5,966 nt of DNA, taken from Gammaproteobacteria bacterium. Its GTDB lineage: Bacteria > Pseudomonadota > Gammaproteobacteria > Steroidobacterales > GCA-2729495. The DNA is taken from positions 1-5,966 of the forward strand of contig JAUIEY010000122.1 in assembly GCA_030429685.1 (NCBI GenBank), in the 5' to 3' direction. Every line of letters begins with the position of its first letter. The stretch's first letter is position 1. A program made the position numbers and the translations under genes. The notes beneath the pieces were generated by a model, which had not been told where the DNA came from, made no database searches, and worked only from the letters and a program-made list of their open reading frames with translations. Shown here piece after piece: positions 1 through 5,966 of the stretch.

Positions 1-1290
1 CGTGACCACGATCTGTTCATCCGGATCACTGACCTGGCTGGCGTCCCATTCCGGTAATTTGAGCGTATGCGGCTGCCGCTGGTCGGCGGCGATGTCGGCG
101 GCAGCCGCGGCAGCCATCACCAGGCACTCCAGCAGGGAATTGCTTGCCAGCCGGTTAGCACCATGCAGCCCGGTGTGAGCGCATTCGCCCGCTGCATAAA
201 GCCCGGCGATATCAGTGCGGCCGGTCAGATCGGTCATGATGCCACCGCAGGTGTAATGCGCTGCGGGCACTACCGGCAGCGGCTCGGCCGTCATGTCGAA
301 ACCAAACTCGGCACAGCGCGCCGAAATATTGGGGAAATGCTCGCGCACAAAGTCGGCTGGCTGATGACTGATATCCAGAAACACCGAATCAAAGCCGCCG
401 CGTTTCATTTCATAGTCAATGGCGCGCGCCACAATATCGCGCGGTGCCAGCTCACCGCGTTCATCATGGCGCTGCATGAAAGGCTCGCCGTCCGGCAGTA
501 TCAGTTTGCCACCCTCACCACGCACCGCCTCGGAAACCAGAAAGGATTTAGCGCGCGGATGATAGAGACAGGTCGGGTGAAATTGCATGAACTCCATGTT
601 CGCGACCCGGCAGCCGGCGCGCCAGGCCATGGCAATACCATCTCCCGTCGATGTATCCGGGTTGCTGGTGTACAGATATACCTTGGACGCCCCGCCGGTA
701 GCCAGCACCACGGCACCGGCGGCGACTGTGGTGACATGACCGGTATCGACGTCCAGCGCATAAGCGCCCAGCACGCGATTCACACCGTCCAGCCCGAGCT
801 TTGCCGACGTGATCAGATCGACCACGATGCTGCGATCATGAATCTCGATCAATTCGCTGGCTCGCACCTGACTCTCCAGCGCACGCATTACCTCGGCACC
901 GGTTGCATCGCTGGCATGCACGATGCGCCGCTCGGAATGCCCGCCCTCGCGCGTCAGATGCAACTGCTCGCCGTCTCTGGTGAAGCCGACGCCGCGCTCC
1001 AGCAACCACTCAATTGCAGCAGGTGCCTCTGTAGCGATGAAGTTAACGGCTTCCGGGTCACACAATCCTGCGCCGGCGGTCAGCGTATCTTCGACATGCG
1101 CGGCAATACTGTCGCCCGCCGCCATCACGGCCGCGATTCCACCCTGCGCGTAATGACTGGAACTCTCGGCAAGCGCTCGCTTGGCGAACAGCAACACCGG
1201 AATTCCTGCATCGGCCAGTCGCAATGCGGCCGTCAGGCCGGCGGCACCGCCGCCGACAATTAATACGCGGTGAGTGGCGGGTGCAGCCAT
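1..1290 (-). CDS. nadB: L-aspartate oxidase, partial (C-terminus beyond left edge)
   Basis: This FAD enzyme oxidises L-aspartate to iminoaspartate, the first step of de novo NAD synthesis, and passes the product to NadA in the cytoplasm. The reading frame is open from the ATG at 1290 down to base 1, giving 430 residues. The family is usually about 530-540 residues, so roughly 100 C-terminal residues (the helical domain) are missing. Visible features are the N-terminal dinucleotide-binding motif VGGGAAG (residues 12-18), SSSHYAQGG (43-51), TREGGHS (113-119), FHPT (237-240), APRD (282-285), AAHYTCGG (343-350) and GANRLASNSLLE (378-389). E115, H238, R284, H345 and R380 line up with E. coli active-site residues E121, H244, R290, H351 and R386 at a constant offset of six, which argues against any indel. 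The ATG lies 11 bases past the nadA stop, so the two genes form an operon. An ideal GGAGGT lies 21 bases upstream, inside nadA, which is further than usual. No other in-frame start lies closer to it. Confidence 0.96.
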   Translation of the reverse strand, partial: MAAPATHRVLIVGGGAAGLTAALRLADAGIPVLLFAKRALAESSSHYAQGGIAAVMAAGDSIAAHVEDTLTAGAGLCDPEAVNFIATEAPAAIEWLLERGVGFTRDGEQLHLTREGGHSERRIVHASDATGAEVMRALESQVRASELIEIHDRSIVVDLITSAKLGLDGVNRVLGAYALDVDTGHVTTVAAGAVVLATGGASKVYLYTSNPDTSTGDGIAMAWRAGCRVANMEFMQFHPTCLYHPRAKSFLVSEAVRGEGGKLILPDGEPFMQRHDERGELAPRDIVARAIDYEMKRGGFDSVFLDISHQPADFVREHFPNISARCAEFGFDMTAEPLPVVPAAHYTCGGIMTDLTGRTDIAGLYAAGECAHTGLHGANRLASNSLLECLVMAAAAAADIAADQRQPHTLKLPEWDASQVSDPDEQIVVT

Positions 1291-1292
1291 AC

Positions 1293-1317
1293 GGCCGGAT
1301 GCTAGCGTCCGACCTCC
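1293..1317 (-). promoter_or_regulatory. nadA-nadB junction: Shine-Dalgarno plus stem-loop
   Basis: On the minus strand an ideal GGAGGT (1317-1312) lies in the last codons of nadA, 21 bases before the nadB ATG. Its last three bases begin a 7-bp stem: GGTCGGA (1314-1308) pairs with TCCGGCC (1299-1293) with one G-U wobble and an 8-base loop. The nadA stop TAG (1304-1302) is in that loop, and the stem ends two bases before the nadB ATG. The stem-loop is read directly from the sequence. A role in coupling nadB translation to termination on nadA is inference. Confidence 0.45.
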
Positions 1318-2318
1318 AGCATGCGCTCTACGGAACGGCGGGCGCGCGCTGCCACGTCGGGGTCAATGGTGATTTCGTACTGCTTGTTGCGCAGCGCATG
1401 CAAGATCTTTGGCAGGGTGATTCTCTTCATGTGCGGGCACAGGTTGCACGGCCGGATAAAGTCTACATCCGGATGTTCGACGGCAACGTTGTCGCTCATT
1501 GAACACTCGGTAATCATCACAATCTGCTGCGGCTTGTGCTCGCCCACGTAATTGATCATTCCCGAGGTAGAGCCGACAAAATCCGCCTCGTTGAGCACGT
1601 CGGGCGGACACTCCGGGTGGGCGATGACCCTGATGCCGGGATAGGACTTGCGGTAGTCACGCAGTTCTTCGCCCGTAAAACGCTCATGCACCTCGCAGGC
1701 ACCTTCCCAGTAAATGATTTCCACGTCGGTCTGCGTCGCCACATACTGCGCCAGGTATCCGTCGGGCGTAAAGATCACCTTGTCGACGCCGAGTGATTCA
1801 ACCACTTCGACGGCATTCGCGGAGGTGCAACAGACATCGGTTTCGGCTTTGACGTCAGCAGTGGTATTGACATAGCTGACCACCGGCACGCCGGGATGCT
1901 GTTCACGCAATTTACGCACATCAGCACCCGTAATTGAGGCAGCCAGCGAGCAGCCGGCTTCCAGGTCGGGTATCAGCACGGTTTTGTCGGGGTTCAGCAG
2001 CTTGGTAGTCTCTGCCATGAAGTGCACACCACACTGCACGATGATGTCGGCGTCCACCTCGGTAGCTTTGCGCGCCAGCGCCAGTGAGTCGCCGACAAAG
2101 TCGGCCACGCCATGATAAATCTCGGGTGTCTGATAGTTGTGCACCAGCAACACCGCATTCAGCTCTTTTTTCAGCCGGTTGATTGCCGCGATATAGGGCG
2201 CATGCACGGCCCACTCGACGTCCGGGATTATGTCTTTCAGCCGCTCATGTACCGAGGCAGTGACACGGGCCACTTCCGGCGTGAATTCGGGCTCTACGAC
2301 TTGAGGAGTGCTGTTCAA
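1302..2318 (-). CDS. nadA: Quinolinate synthase
   Basis: This cytoplasmic [4Fe-4S] enzyme condenses iminoaspartate from NadB with dihydroxyacetone phosphate to quinolinate in de novo NAD synthesis. The 338 residues match the full length of the proteobacterial form (about 350). Recognisable blocks are LLVHNYQTPEIY (57-68), GVHFMAETTKLLNP (97-110), PDLEAGCSLA (117-126), SYVNTTADVKAETDVCCTSAN (148-168), HPECP (234-238), GSTSGM (249-254) and CNLCPHMK (291-298). The three expected cluster ligands are C123, C237 and C294; C294 is the cysteine followed by P-x-M, as in E. coli C297. The start is a TTG at 2318-2316. An in-frame TAG at 2333-2331 lies just upstream, so no ATG start is possible further out, and GAGAAG at 2328-2323 could serve as a close, imperfect Shine-Dalgarno. 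A GTG at codon 16 is a less likely alternative. The gene is first in the nadA-nadB operon and divergent from aceE. The product assignment is firm; the start is moderately sure. Confidence 0.97.
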   Translation of the reverse strand: MNSTPQVVEPEFTPEVARVTASVHERLKDIIPDVEWAVHAPYIAAINRLKKELNAVLLVHNYQTPEIYHGVADFVGDSLALARKATEVDADIIVQCGVHFMAETTKLLNPDKTVLIPDLEAGCSLAASITGADVRKLREQHPGVPVVSYVNTTADVKAETDVCCTSANAVEVVESLGVDKVIFTPDGYLAQYVATQTDVEIIYWEGACEVHERFTGEELRDYRKSYPGIRVIAHPECPPDVLNEADFVGSTSGMINYVGEHKPQQIVMITECSMSDNVAVEHPDVDFIRPCNLCPHMKRITLPKILHALRNKQYEITIDPDVAARARRSVERMLEVGR

Positions 2319-2353
2319 ACGACTTCTCGGCTAGCAAAAAATGTGAATGGCAG

Positions 2354-2359
2354 ATTATA
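2354..2359 (-). promoter_or_regulatory. -10 element of the probable nadAB promoter
   Basis: Read on the minus strand, this is a perfect TATAAT, correctly placed upstream of nadA. Transcription would begin near 2347 and give a leader of about 29 bases before the TTG start. No convincing -35 hexamer is found 16-18 bases upstream, where the sequence is close to GCTTAT or CGCTTA, and there is no TGn extension. Either an activator helps, or the hexamer match is a chance AT-rich hit. It is the best promoter candidate in the gap. Confidence 0.5.
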
Positions 2360-2371
2360 GCGTGGATTGGC

Positions 2372-2377
2372 TAAAAT
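2372..2377 (+). promoter_or_regulatory. Candidate -10 element for aceE
   Basis: TAAAAT matches the sigma-70 -10 consensus at five of six bases. It would give a start near 2384 and a leader of about 30 bases before the aceE ATG at 2415. The -35 region would fall around 2348-2355, overlapping the minus-strand TATAAT of nadA, and shows no good TTGACA match. The call is weak and rests mainly on position. No palindrome resembling the PdhR operator was seen in the gap. Confidence 0.25.
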
Positions 2378-2414
2378 AAGCGCCCGCATCAAAGCCTGGA
2401 CACACTATATAAAT

Positions 2415-5126
2415 ATGGCTTCAAATCCGAATTTCAATAGGCTGGACGACATTGAACTCAGTGAATGGCTGGAATCAATGGAGTCGCTGCTGCAAGCCGA
2501 AGGCCCGGATCGCGCCAAGGCCATTTTTCGCGCCCTGCGTGACTACCTGACAGACGTCAACGTGGTGGTCAACGACGCGGTGCTGAATACCCCTTACCGC
2601 AATTCCATCCCGCTGCAGGATCAGCCGGCCTACCCGGGCAATATCCAGATTGAGCAGAAACTGGAAAACATCCATCGCTGGAACGCCATGGCGATGGTGC
2701 TGCAGGGATATGACAGCGCCACCGGCGTCGGCGGGCATATTGGTACTTACGCATCGGCGGCGACCGCCATTGAAGTCGGCCTGAACCATTTTTTCCGGCT
2801 GCGCAGCGATGCATACGGCGGCGATCTTGTCAGCGTGCAGGCCCATGCATCACCGGGCATCTACGCCCGGTCGCTGCTGGATGGCAATCTGCCCCCGGAG
2901 CGCATCAGAAATTTCCGCCGTGAACTGCAACCGCATGGCGGCCTGTCATCCTACCCGCATCCGCGCAATATGCCTGACTACTGGCAGATGCCCTGCGCAT
3001 CAATGGGGCTTTCCACGCCTGCCGCTATCTACCAGGCACGCTTTGCGAAGTACCTGGAAAACCGTGGCCTTAAACCCGCCAACGGCGGCAAAGTATTTGC
3101 CTTCCTCGGTGACGGCGAGTCGGATGAACCTGAAGTTCTGGGCACTATTAACATTGCGGCCCGCGAAAACCTCGACAACCTGATACTGGCCGTCAATTGC
3201 AATTTGCAGCGCCTTGATGGCCCGGTGCGCGGTAATGGCAAGATTATTCAGGAACTGGAACGCAGTTTCCGCGGTGCCGGCTGGAATGTCATCAAGGTGA
3301 TCTGGTCCAGCGAGTGGGACGTGCTGTTTGCGCGTGACCGCGAAGGCATTATGCAGGCGCGCATGGATGAGGTCGTGGACGGCGACTACCAGATGTACTC
3401 AGTTTCCAGCGGCCCCGAAGTACGCGAGCACTGGAACAACGGCGATCCCAGACTTGCAGAAATCATGGAGGCGCTGACCGATGAGGAAATTCGCTCCATC
3501 AAGCGCGGCGGTCACGACCAACGCAAGATTTATGCCGCCTATGACAAAGCCTTCAATCAGAACAATGGCAAGCCGACCGTCATTCTGATCAAAACGATCA
3601 AGGGCTATGGCATGGAGGGCCATGAAGGCTCCAACATCGTCCACCAGAAGAAAGACCTTGCCGTTGAGGAGCGCATCGCAGCAGCCAGCCGGCTGGGCAT
3701 TCCGATCACCGCCGATCAGGCCGCCGCTGCAGAATTCTATATCCCGCCTGCCGACAGCAGCGAAATGCAGTACCTGCGCGAACGGCGCGCTGCGCTGGGC
3801 GGCAACTGGCCGCAGCGCCGTGCTGACTGCCCTGCCCTGGAAACGCCGGAACTGGAGCTGTTTAAGGAACAGCTCAAAGGCTCGGGTGAAAGAGAGATTT
3901 CGACCACCATGGCATTTGTGCGCATGCTGTCGAAACTGCTGTCACACAAGGGCATTGGCAAGTACGTGGTGCCGATCGTGCCGGATGAGGCACGCACCTT
4001 CGGCATGGAAGGTTTATTCCGTAAAGCCGGTATTTATTCTTTTGAGGGCCAGAAATACAAGCCGGTGGATCAGTCCACGCTGATGCCCTACCGCGAGGCT
4101 CAGGACGGGCAGATTCTGCAGGAAGGCATATGTGAAACCGGCGCGATGGCCTCGTTTCAGGCGGCCGGTACCGCCTATTCCATCCATGGCATTCCGACCA
4201 TACCGTTTTATATTTTCTATTCCGTATTCGGCTTTCAGCGGGTCGGTGACATGATCTGGTCATGCGGCGACATGATGGCGCGCGGCTTTTTACTCGGCGG
4301 TACCGCAGGCCGCACGACGCTGAACGGCGAAGGCCTGCAACATGAGGACGGGCATTCACATGTTATTGCAAGCACTGTGCCGAACATGAAGAGTTATGAC
4401 CCGGCTTTCGGCTACGAGCTGGCGATTATTGTACGTGACGGTATTGACCGCATGTATAACAAGCAGGAAGAGCTTTTTTATTACATTACGGTCTACAACG
4501 AAAACCATGTAATGCCGGCGCTGCCCGAAGAGCGGCAGGAAGAAATCATGGGCGGCATTATCAGGGGCATGTACCTGTATCGCGAGTCATCGACCAAGGC
4601 GGAAAGCGGCCGTAAAGTAAATCTGTTCGGCAGCGGCTCTATCATGCAGCAGGTGATCACCGCGGCTGATCTGCTGGAAAAAAACGGGATTGCTACCGAT
4701 ATCTGGAGCGTTACCAGCTACAGCGAACTGACCCGCGACGGTTTGGCAGTCGAACGCCTGAATCGTTTACAGCGCAGTCAGGACCAGACCTATGTTGAGC
4801 AAACGCTGGCCGGACGTGATGGCGTGTTTGTCGCCGCCAGCGACTATATGAAGGCGCTGCCGCTGGGCATCGCCCGCTGGATTCCAGGCCGTTTTGCCGT
4901 ACTCGGGACCGACGGCTACGGCGTATCGGAGTCGCGTCCTGACCTGCGCGACCACTTTGAAGTCAGTGCCCAGCACATAGCCTACACAGCACTGGCGACT
5001 CTGGTGGATGATGACAAGCTGGATGAAGCTGCCCTCGACAAGGCAGCAGGACAACTCGGCATCAAGCGCGACAAACTCGATCCGGCGCTGGCCGGGCCTG
5101 CCCAGGTTCTGGCATCCCGCAAGTAA
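2415..5126 (+). CDS. aceE: Pyruvate dehydrogenase E1 component, homodimeric type
   Basis: This thiamine-diphosphate E1 subunit decarboxylates pyruvate and transfers the acetyl group to the lipoyl domain of E2 (AceF) in the cytoplasmic pyruvate dehydrogenase complex. From the ATG at 2415 it has 903 residues, against 887 in E. coli. The Mg/ThDP motif starts at GDGESDEPE (232-240) and ends at NCN (261-263). H108 lies in GGHIGTYAS, H410 in SNIVHQKK, the probable catalytic E574 in LQEGICETGA, and H643 in GEGLQHEDGHSH. These correspond to E. coli H106, H407, E571 and H640. The IPFYIFYSVFGFQRVGD-type core is intact, and the N-terminal stretch DDIELSEWLESMESLL is the family's E2-binding region. The frame stays open upstream to a TTG at 2367, but those 16 residues do not belong to the family. 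No clear Shine-Dalgarno precedes the ATG; the leader is AT-rich. No aceF or lpd follows; an MgtC-like gene begins 15 bases later. Confidence 0.97.
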   Translation: MASNPNFNRLDDIELSEWLESMESLLQAEGPDRAKAIFRALRDYLTDVNVVVNDAVLNTPYRNSIPLQDQPAYPGNIQIEQKLENIHRWNAMAMVLQGYDSATGVGGHIGTYASAATAIEVGLNHFFRLRSDAYGGDLVSVQAHASPGIYARSLLDGNLPPERIRNFRRELQPHGGLSSYPHPRNMPDYWQMPCASMGLSTPAAIYQARFAKYLENRGLKPANGGKVFAFLGDGESDEPEVLGTINIAARENLDNLILAVNCNLQRLDGPVRGNGKIIQELERSFRGAGWNVIKVIWSSEWDVLFARDREGIMQARMDEVVDGDYQMYSVSSGPEVREHWNNGDPRLAEIMEALTDEEIRSIKRGGHDQRKIYAAYDKAFNQNNGKPTVILIKTIKGYGMEGHEGSNIVHQKKDLAVEERIAAASRLGIPITADQAAAAEFYIPPADSSEMQYLRERRAALGGNWPQRRADCPALETPELELFKEQLKGSGEREISTTMAFVRMLSKLLSHKGIGKYVVPIVPDEARTFGMEGLFRKAGIYSFEGQKYKPVDQSTLMPYREAQDGQILQEGICETGAMASFQAAGTAYSIHGIPTIPFYIFYSVFGFQRVGDMIWSCGDMMARGFLLGGTAGRTTLNGEGLQHEDGHSHVIASTVPNMKSYDPAFGYELAIIVRDGIDRMYNKQEELFYYITVYNENHVMPALPEERQEEIMGGIIRGMYLYRESSTKAESGRKVNLFGSGSIMQQVITAADLLEKNGIATDIWSVTSYSELTRDGLAVERLNRLQRSQDQTYVEQTLAGRDGVFVAASDYMKALPLGIARWIPGRFAVLGTDGYGVSESRPDLRDHFEVSAQHIAYTALATLVDDDKLDEAALDKAAGQLGIKRDKLDPALAGPAQVLASRK

Positions 5127-5141
5127 CTCCGGCTGAAAGCA

Positions 5142-5579
5142 ATGGAGCAGTCGTTAGTCGATATAGCGCAACATTTGTTCAAGCTGGGTATCGCTTATTT
5201 GCTGGCCCTGCCGGTGGCCTGGAATCGGGAAAAACGCAGCCGCCGCAATGCCGGCTTGCGCACCTTTCCGCTGGTCGCCATAGCGTCCTGTGGATACATG
5301 CTGGTGGGCATGCAGGTACTGGACTCCACCGAGGCCGAAGGTCGGGTGCTGCATGGCCTGATCACCGGCATGGGATTTATAGGCGGCGGCGCTATTCTAA
5401 AAAATAAAAGCGGCGTATCCGGAACGGCTACTGCCGCCAGCCTGTGGGTAACAGGTGCTATCGGTATTGCGGTTGCATTTGAGAGATACGAAATAGCAGT
5501 TGCACTGTCTCTGGTAGCATTCCTGACTCTGCAGCTAATTCCTCTGGTCAAGGACAAAGCAGACCTCAAGCAGGATTAA
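5142..5579 (+). CDS. MgtC/SapB-family inner-membrane protein, short form
   Basis: This 145-residue hydrophobic protein corresponds to the MgtC N-terminal membrane domain alone, without the C-terminal cytoplasmic domain of Salmonella MgtC. Visible family blocks are AGLRTFPLVAIASCG (37-51), GLITGMGFIGGGAIL (72-86) and VSGTATAASLWVTGAIGIA (92-110). About five membrane segments are likely (roughly 12-27, 42-60, 68-86, 97-112 and 116-134), with a basic loop REKRSRR (29-35) after the first. Salmonella MgtC acts in survival at low magnesium and inhibits the F1Fo ATP synthase. The role of short stand-alone homologues is not established and cannot be read here. The segment that usually carries a G-x-E-R motif reads AWNR (26-29). 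The start lies 15 bases past the aceE stop with only a poor Shine-Dalgarno, which suggests cotranscription and perhaps coupled translation. The family call is confident; the function is open. Confidence 0.88.
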   Translation: MEQSLVDIAQHLFKLGIAYLLALPVAWNREKRSRRNAGLRTFPLVAIASCGYMLVGMQVLDSTEAEGRVLHGLITGMGFIGGGAILKNKSGVSGTATAASLWVTGAIGIAVAFERYEIAVALSLVAFLTLQLIPLVKDKADLKQD

Positions 5580-5588
5580 CCCCGAACG

Positions 5589-5613
5589 CCCGGTAGCAAA
5601 CCGGGACATTTTT
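5589..5613 (+). terminator. GC-rich hairpin and T-run, weak terminator or attenuator
   Basis: CCCGGT (5589-5594) and ACCGGG (5600-5605) form a perfect 6-bp stem with a 5-base loop. They are followed by ACA and five T (5609-5613). The T-run is short and set off from the stem, so full termination is doubtful. The right arm contains the GGG of GGGA (5603-5606), the only Shine-Dalgarno-like bases before the permease ATG at 5615. The hairpin could therefore also limit translation of that gene. The structure is seen directly; its effect is inferred. Confidence 0.4.
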
Positions 5614-5614
5614 G

Positions 5615-5966
5615 ATGCCGGAAATACCCAATACACACGCCGCCGTTGCAATGCTGGTCACGCTGGTTGCGCTTGCCCTGTTTTCGCGCGACCGCATCCC
5701 CCTCGAAACTTCATCGCTGGTAGTGCTGGTGCTGCTGGTGGTGTACTTCGAGTTATTCCCGTTCACGCACAATGGCGAGCAACTGGAAGCAACCAGCCTC
5801 TTCTACGGATTTGGCCACGAGGCGCTGATTGCGGTAGCCGGGCTGATGGTCTGCGGCCAGGGACTGGTCGCAACAGGCGCACTCGTTCCGGTAGGGCGAG
5901 GCATTGCGCGAATGTGGAAACGCCTGCCCAGCCTGTCGATACTAATTACGCTGGCCGCAGGTGCCG
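5615..5966 (+). CDS. SLC13-family anion permease, partial (N-terminus only)
   Basis: The frame runs from the ATG at 5615 to the right edge, showing 117 residues with no stop. The protein is strongly hydrophobic: one membrane segment spans about residues 9-23, a second about 34-50, a third about 68-89, and a fourth begins near 107. The order of elements (a short hydrophobic start, RDRIPLETSSLVVLVLL at 25-41, then GFGHEALIAVAGLMVCGQGL at 65-84 and TGAL at 87-90) is the pattern of SLC13/DASS transporters, secondary carriers of sulfate, dicarboxylates or related anions. Many bacterial members of this branch carry TrkA-C domains in the middle, but that part lies beyond the window. The substrate cannot be inferred. 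The gene is co-oriented with the MgtC-like gene, 35 bases downstream, with a hairpin between. An in-frame TAG at 5594-5596 bounds the start. TTG at 5612 directly precedes the ATG and is less likely. Confidence 0.82.
   Translation, partial: MPEIPNTHAAVAMLVTLVALALFSRDRIPLETSSLVVLVLLVVYFELFPFTHNGEQLEATSLFYGFGHEALIAVAGLMVCGQGLVATGALVPVGRGIARMWKRLPSLSILITLAAGA

Noticed and set aside
92..120. GGC/GCC repeat-like stretch
   Set aside because: It encodes the alanine-rich helix of NadB (residues 393-402) and is not a true tandem repeat.
67..1263. A 398-codon open frame on the plus strand
   Set aside because: It lies opposite nadB, whose minus-strand protein matches aspartate oxidase throughout. The plus-strand product is rich in His, Gly, Arg and Cys and has no recognisable domain, as expected for a shadow of a GC-rich gene.
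1301..1306. GCTAGC palindromes at the nadA/nadB junction and again at 2330-2335
   Set aside because: Six-base palindromes are expected by chance. The first is the loop region of the junction hairpin, and the second has no partner or spacing that suggests an operator.
2361..2380. ATTGGCTAAAATAA as a possible PdhR-type operator
   Set aside because: Only the left half resembles the ATTGGT half-site. There is no inverted ACCAAT partner at the required spacing.
2367..2414. Extension of AceE to a TTG start
   Set aside because: The 16 extra residues have no counterpart in E. coli AceE, and the ATG at 2415 aligns with the family N-terminus. The TTG also lies upstream of the plausible -10 box for this gene.
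3607..4083. A 158-codon plus-strand frame inside aceE
   Set aside because: It is an out-of-frame reading of aceE, with a composition dominated by Arg, Ser, Ala and Trp and no family resemblance.
3874..4359. Open frames of 80-160 codons on the minus strand inside aceE
   Set aside because: They overlap a strongly conserved coding region, have Arg/Ser/Pro-rich products without domains, and show no convincing start signals.

Overview
The window looks like ordinary chromosomal DNA from a gammaproteobacterium, or a closely related proteobacterium. This is inferred from an AceE that matches the E. coli homodimeric-type pyruvate dehydrogenase E1 along its whole length, an E. coli-like NadA/NadB pair, moderately GC-rich coding sequence, and dense packing with short gaps. 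The exact genus cannot be read from the sequence. Nothing points to mobile DNA: there are no transposases, integrases, tRNAs, CRISPR repeats or long direct repeats.

Layout. Positions 1-2318 hold two minus-strand genes of NAD biosynthesis, transcribed leftwards in the order nadA then nadB. NadA (quinolinate synthase) is complete and starts at a TTG codon. NadB (L-aspartate oxidase) starts 11 bases after the nadA stop and runs off the left edge, with 430 residues visible. The 96 bases at 2319-2414 separate this operon from rightward genes. They contain a perfect TATAAT on the minus strand for nadA and a weaker -10-like box on the plus strand for aceE.

Positions 2415-5126 are aceE, the thiamine-diphosphate E1 subunit of the pyruvate dehydrogenase complex, complete at 903 residues. 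It is not followed by aceF or lpd. After 15 bases comes a small MgtC/SapB-family membrane protein (5142-5579). After a further 35 bases, which include a GC-rich hairpin and a T-run, comes the start of an SLC13-type anion permease (5615 to the right edge).

How the genes work together. NadB oxidises L-aspartate to iminoaspartate, and NadA condenses this with dihydroxyacetone phosphate to quinolinate, the precursor of NAD. AceE starts the oxidation of pyruvate to acetyl-CoA, a large NAD+-dependent flux. The divergent arrangement could allow joint control, but that is inference. The MgtC-like and permease genes have no evident metabolic tie to aceE beyond co-orientation.

I found no clearly undescribed system. 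The more interesting points are the stem-loop at the nadA/nadB junction, the orphan aceE, the hairpin over the permease ribosome-binding region, and a changed motif in the MgtC-like protein.
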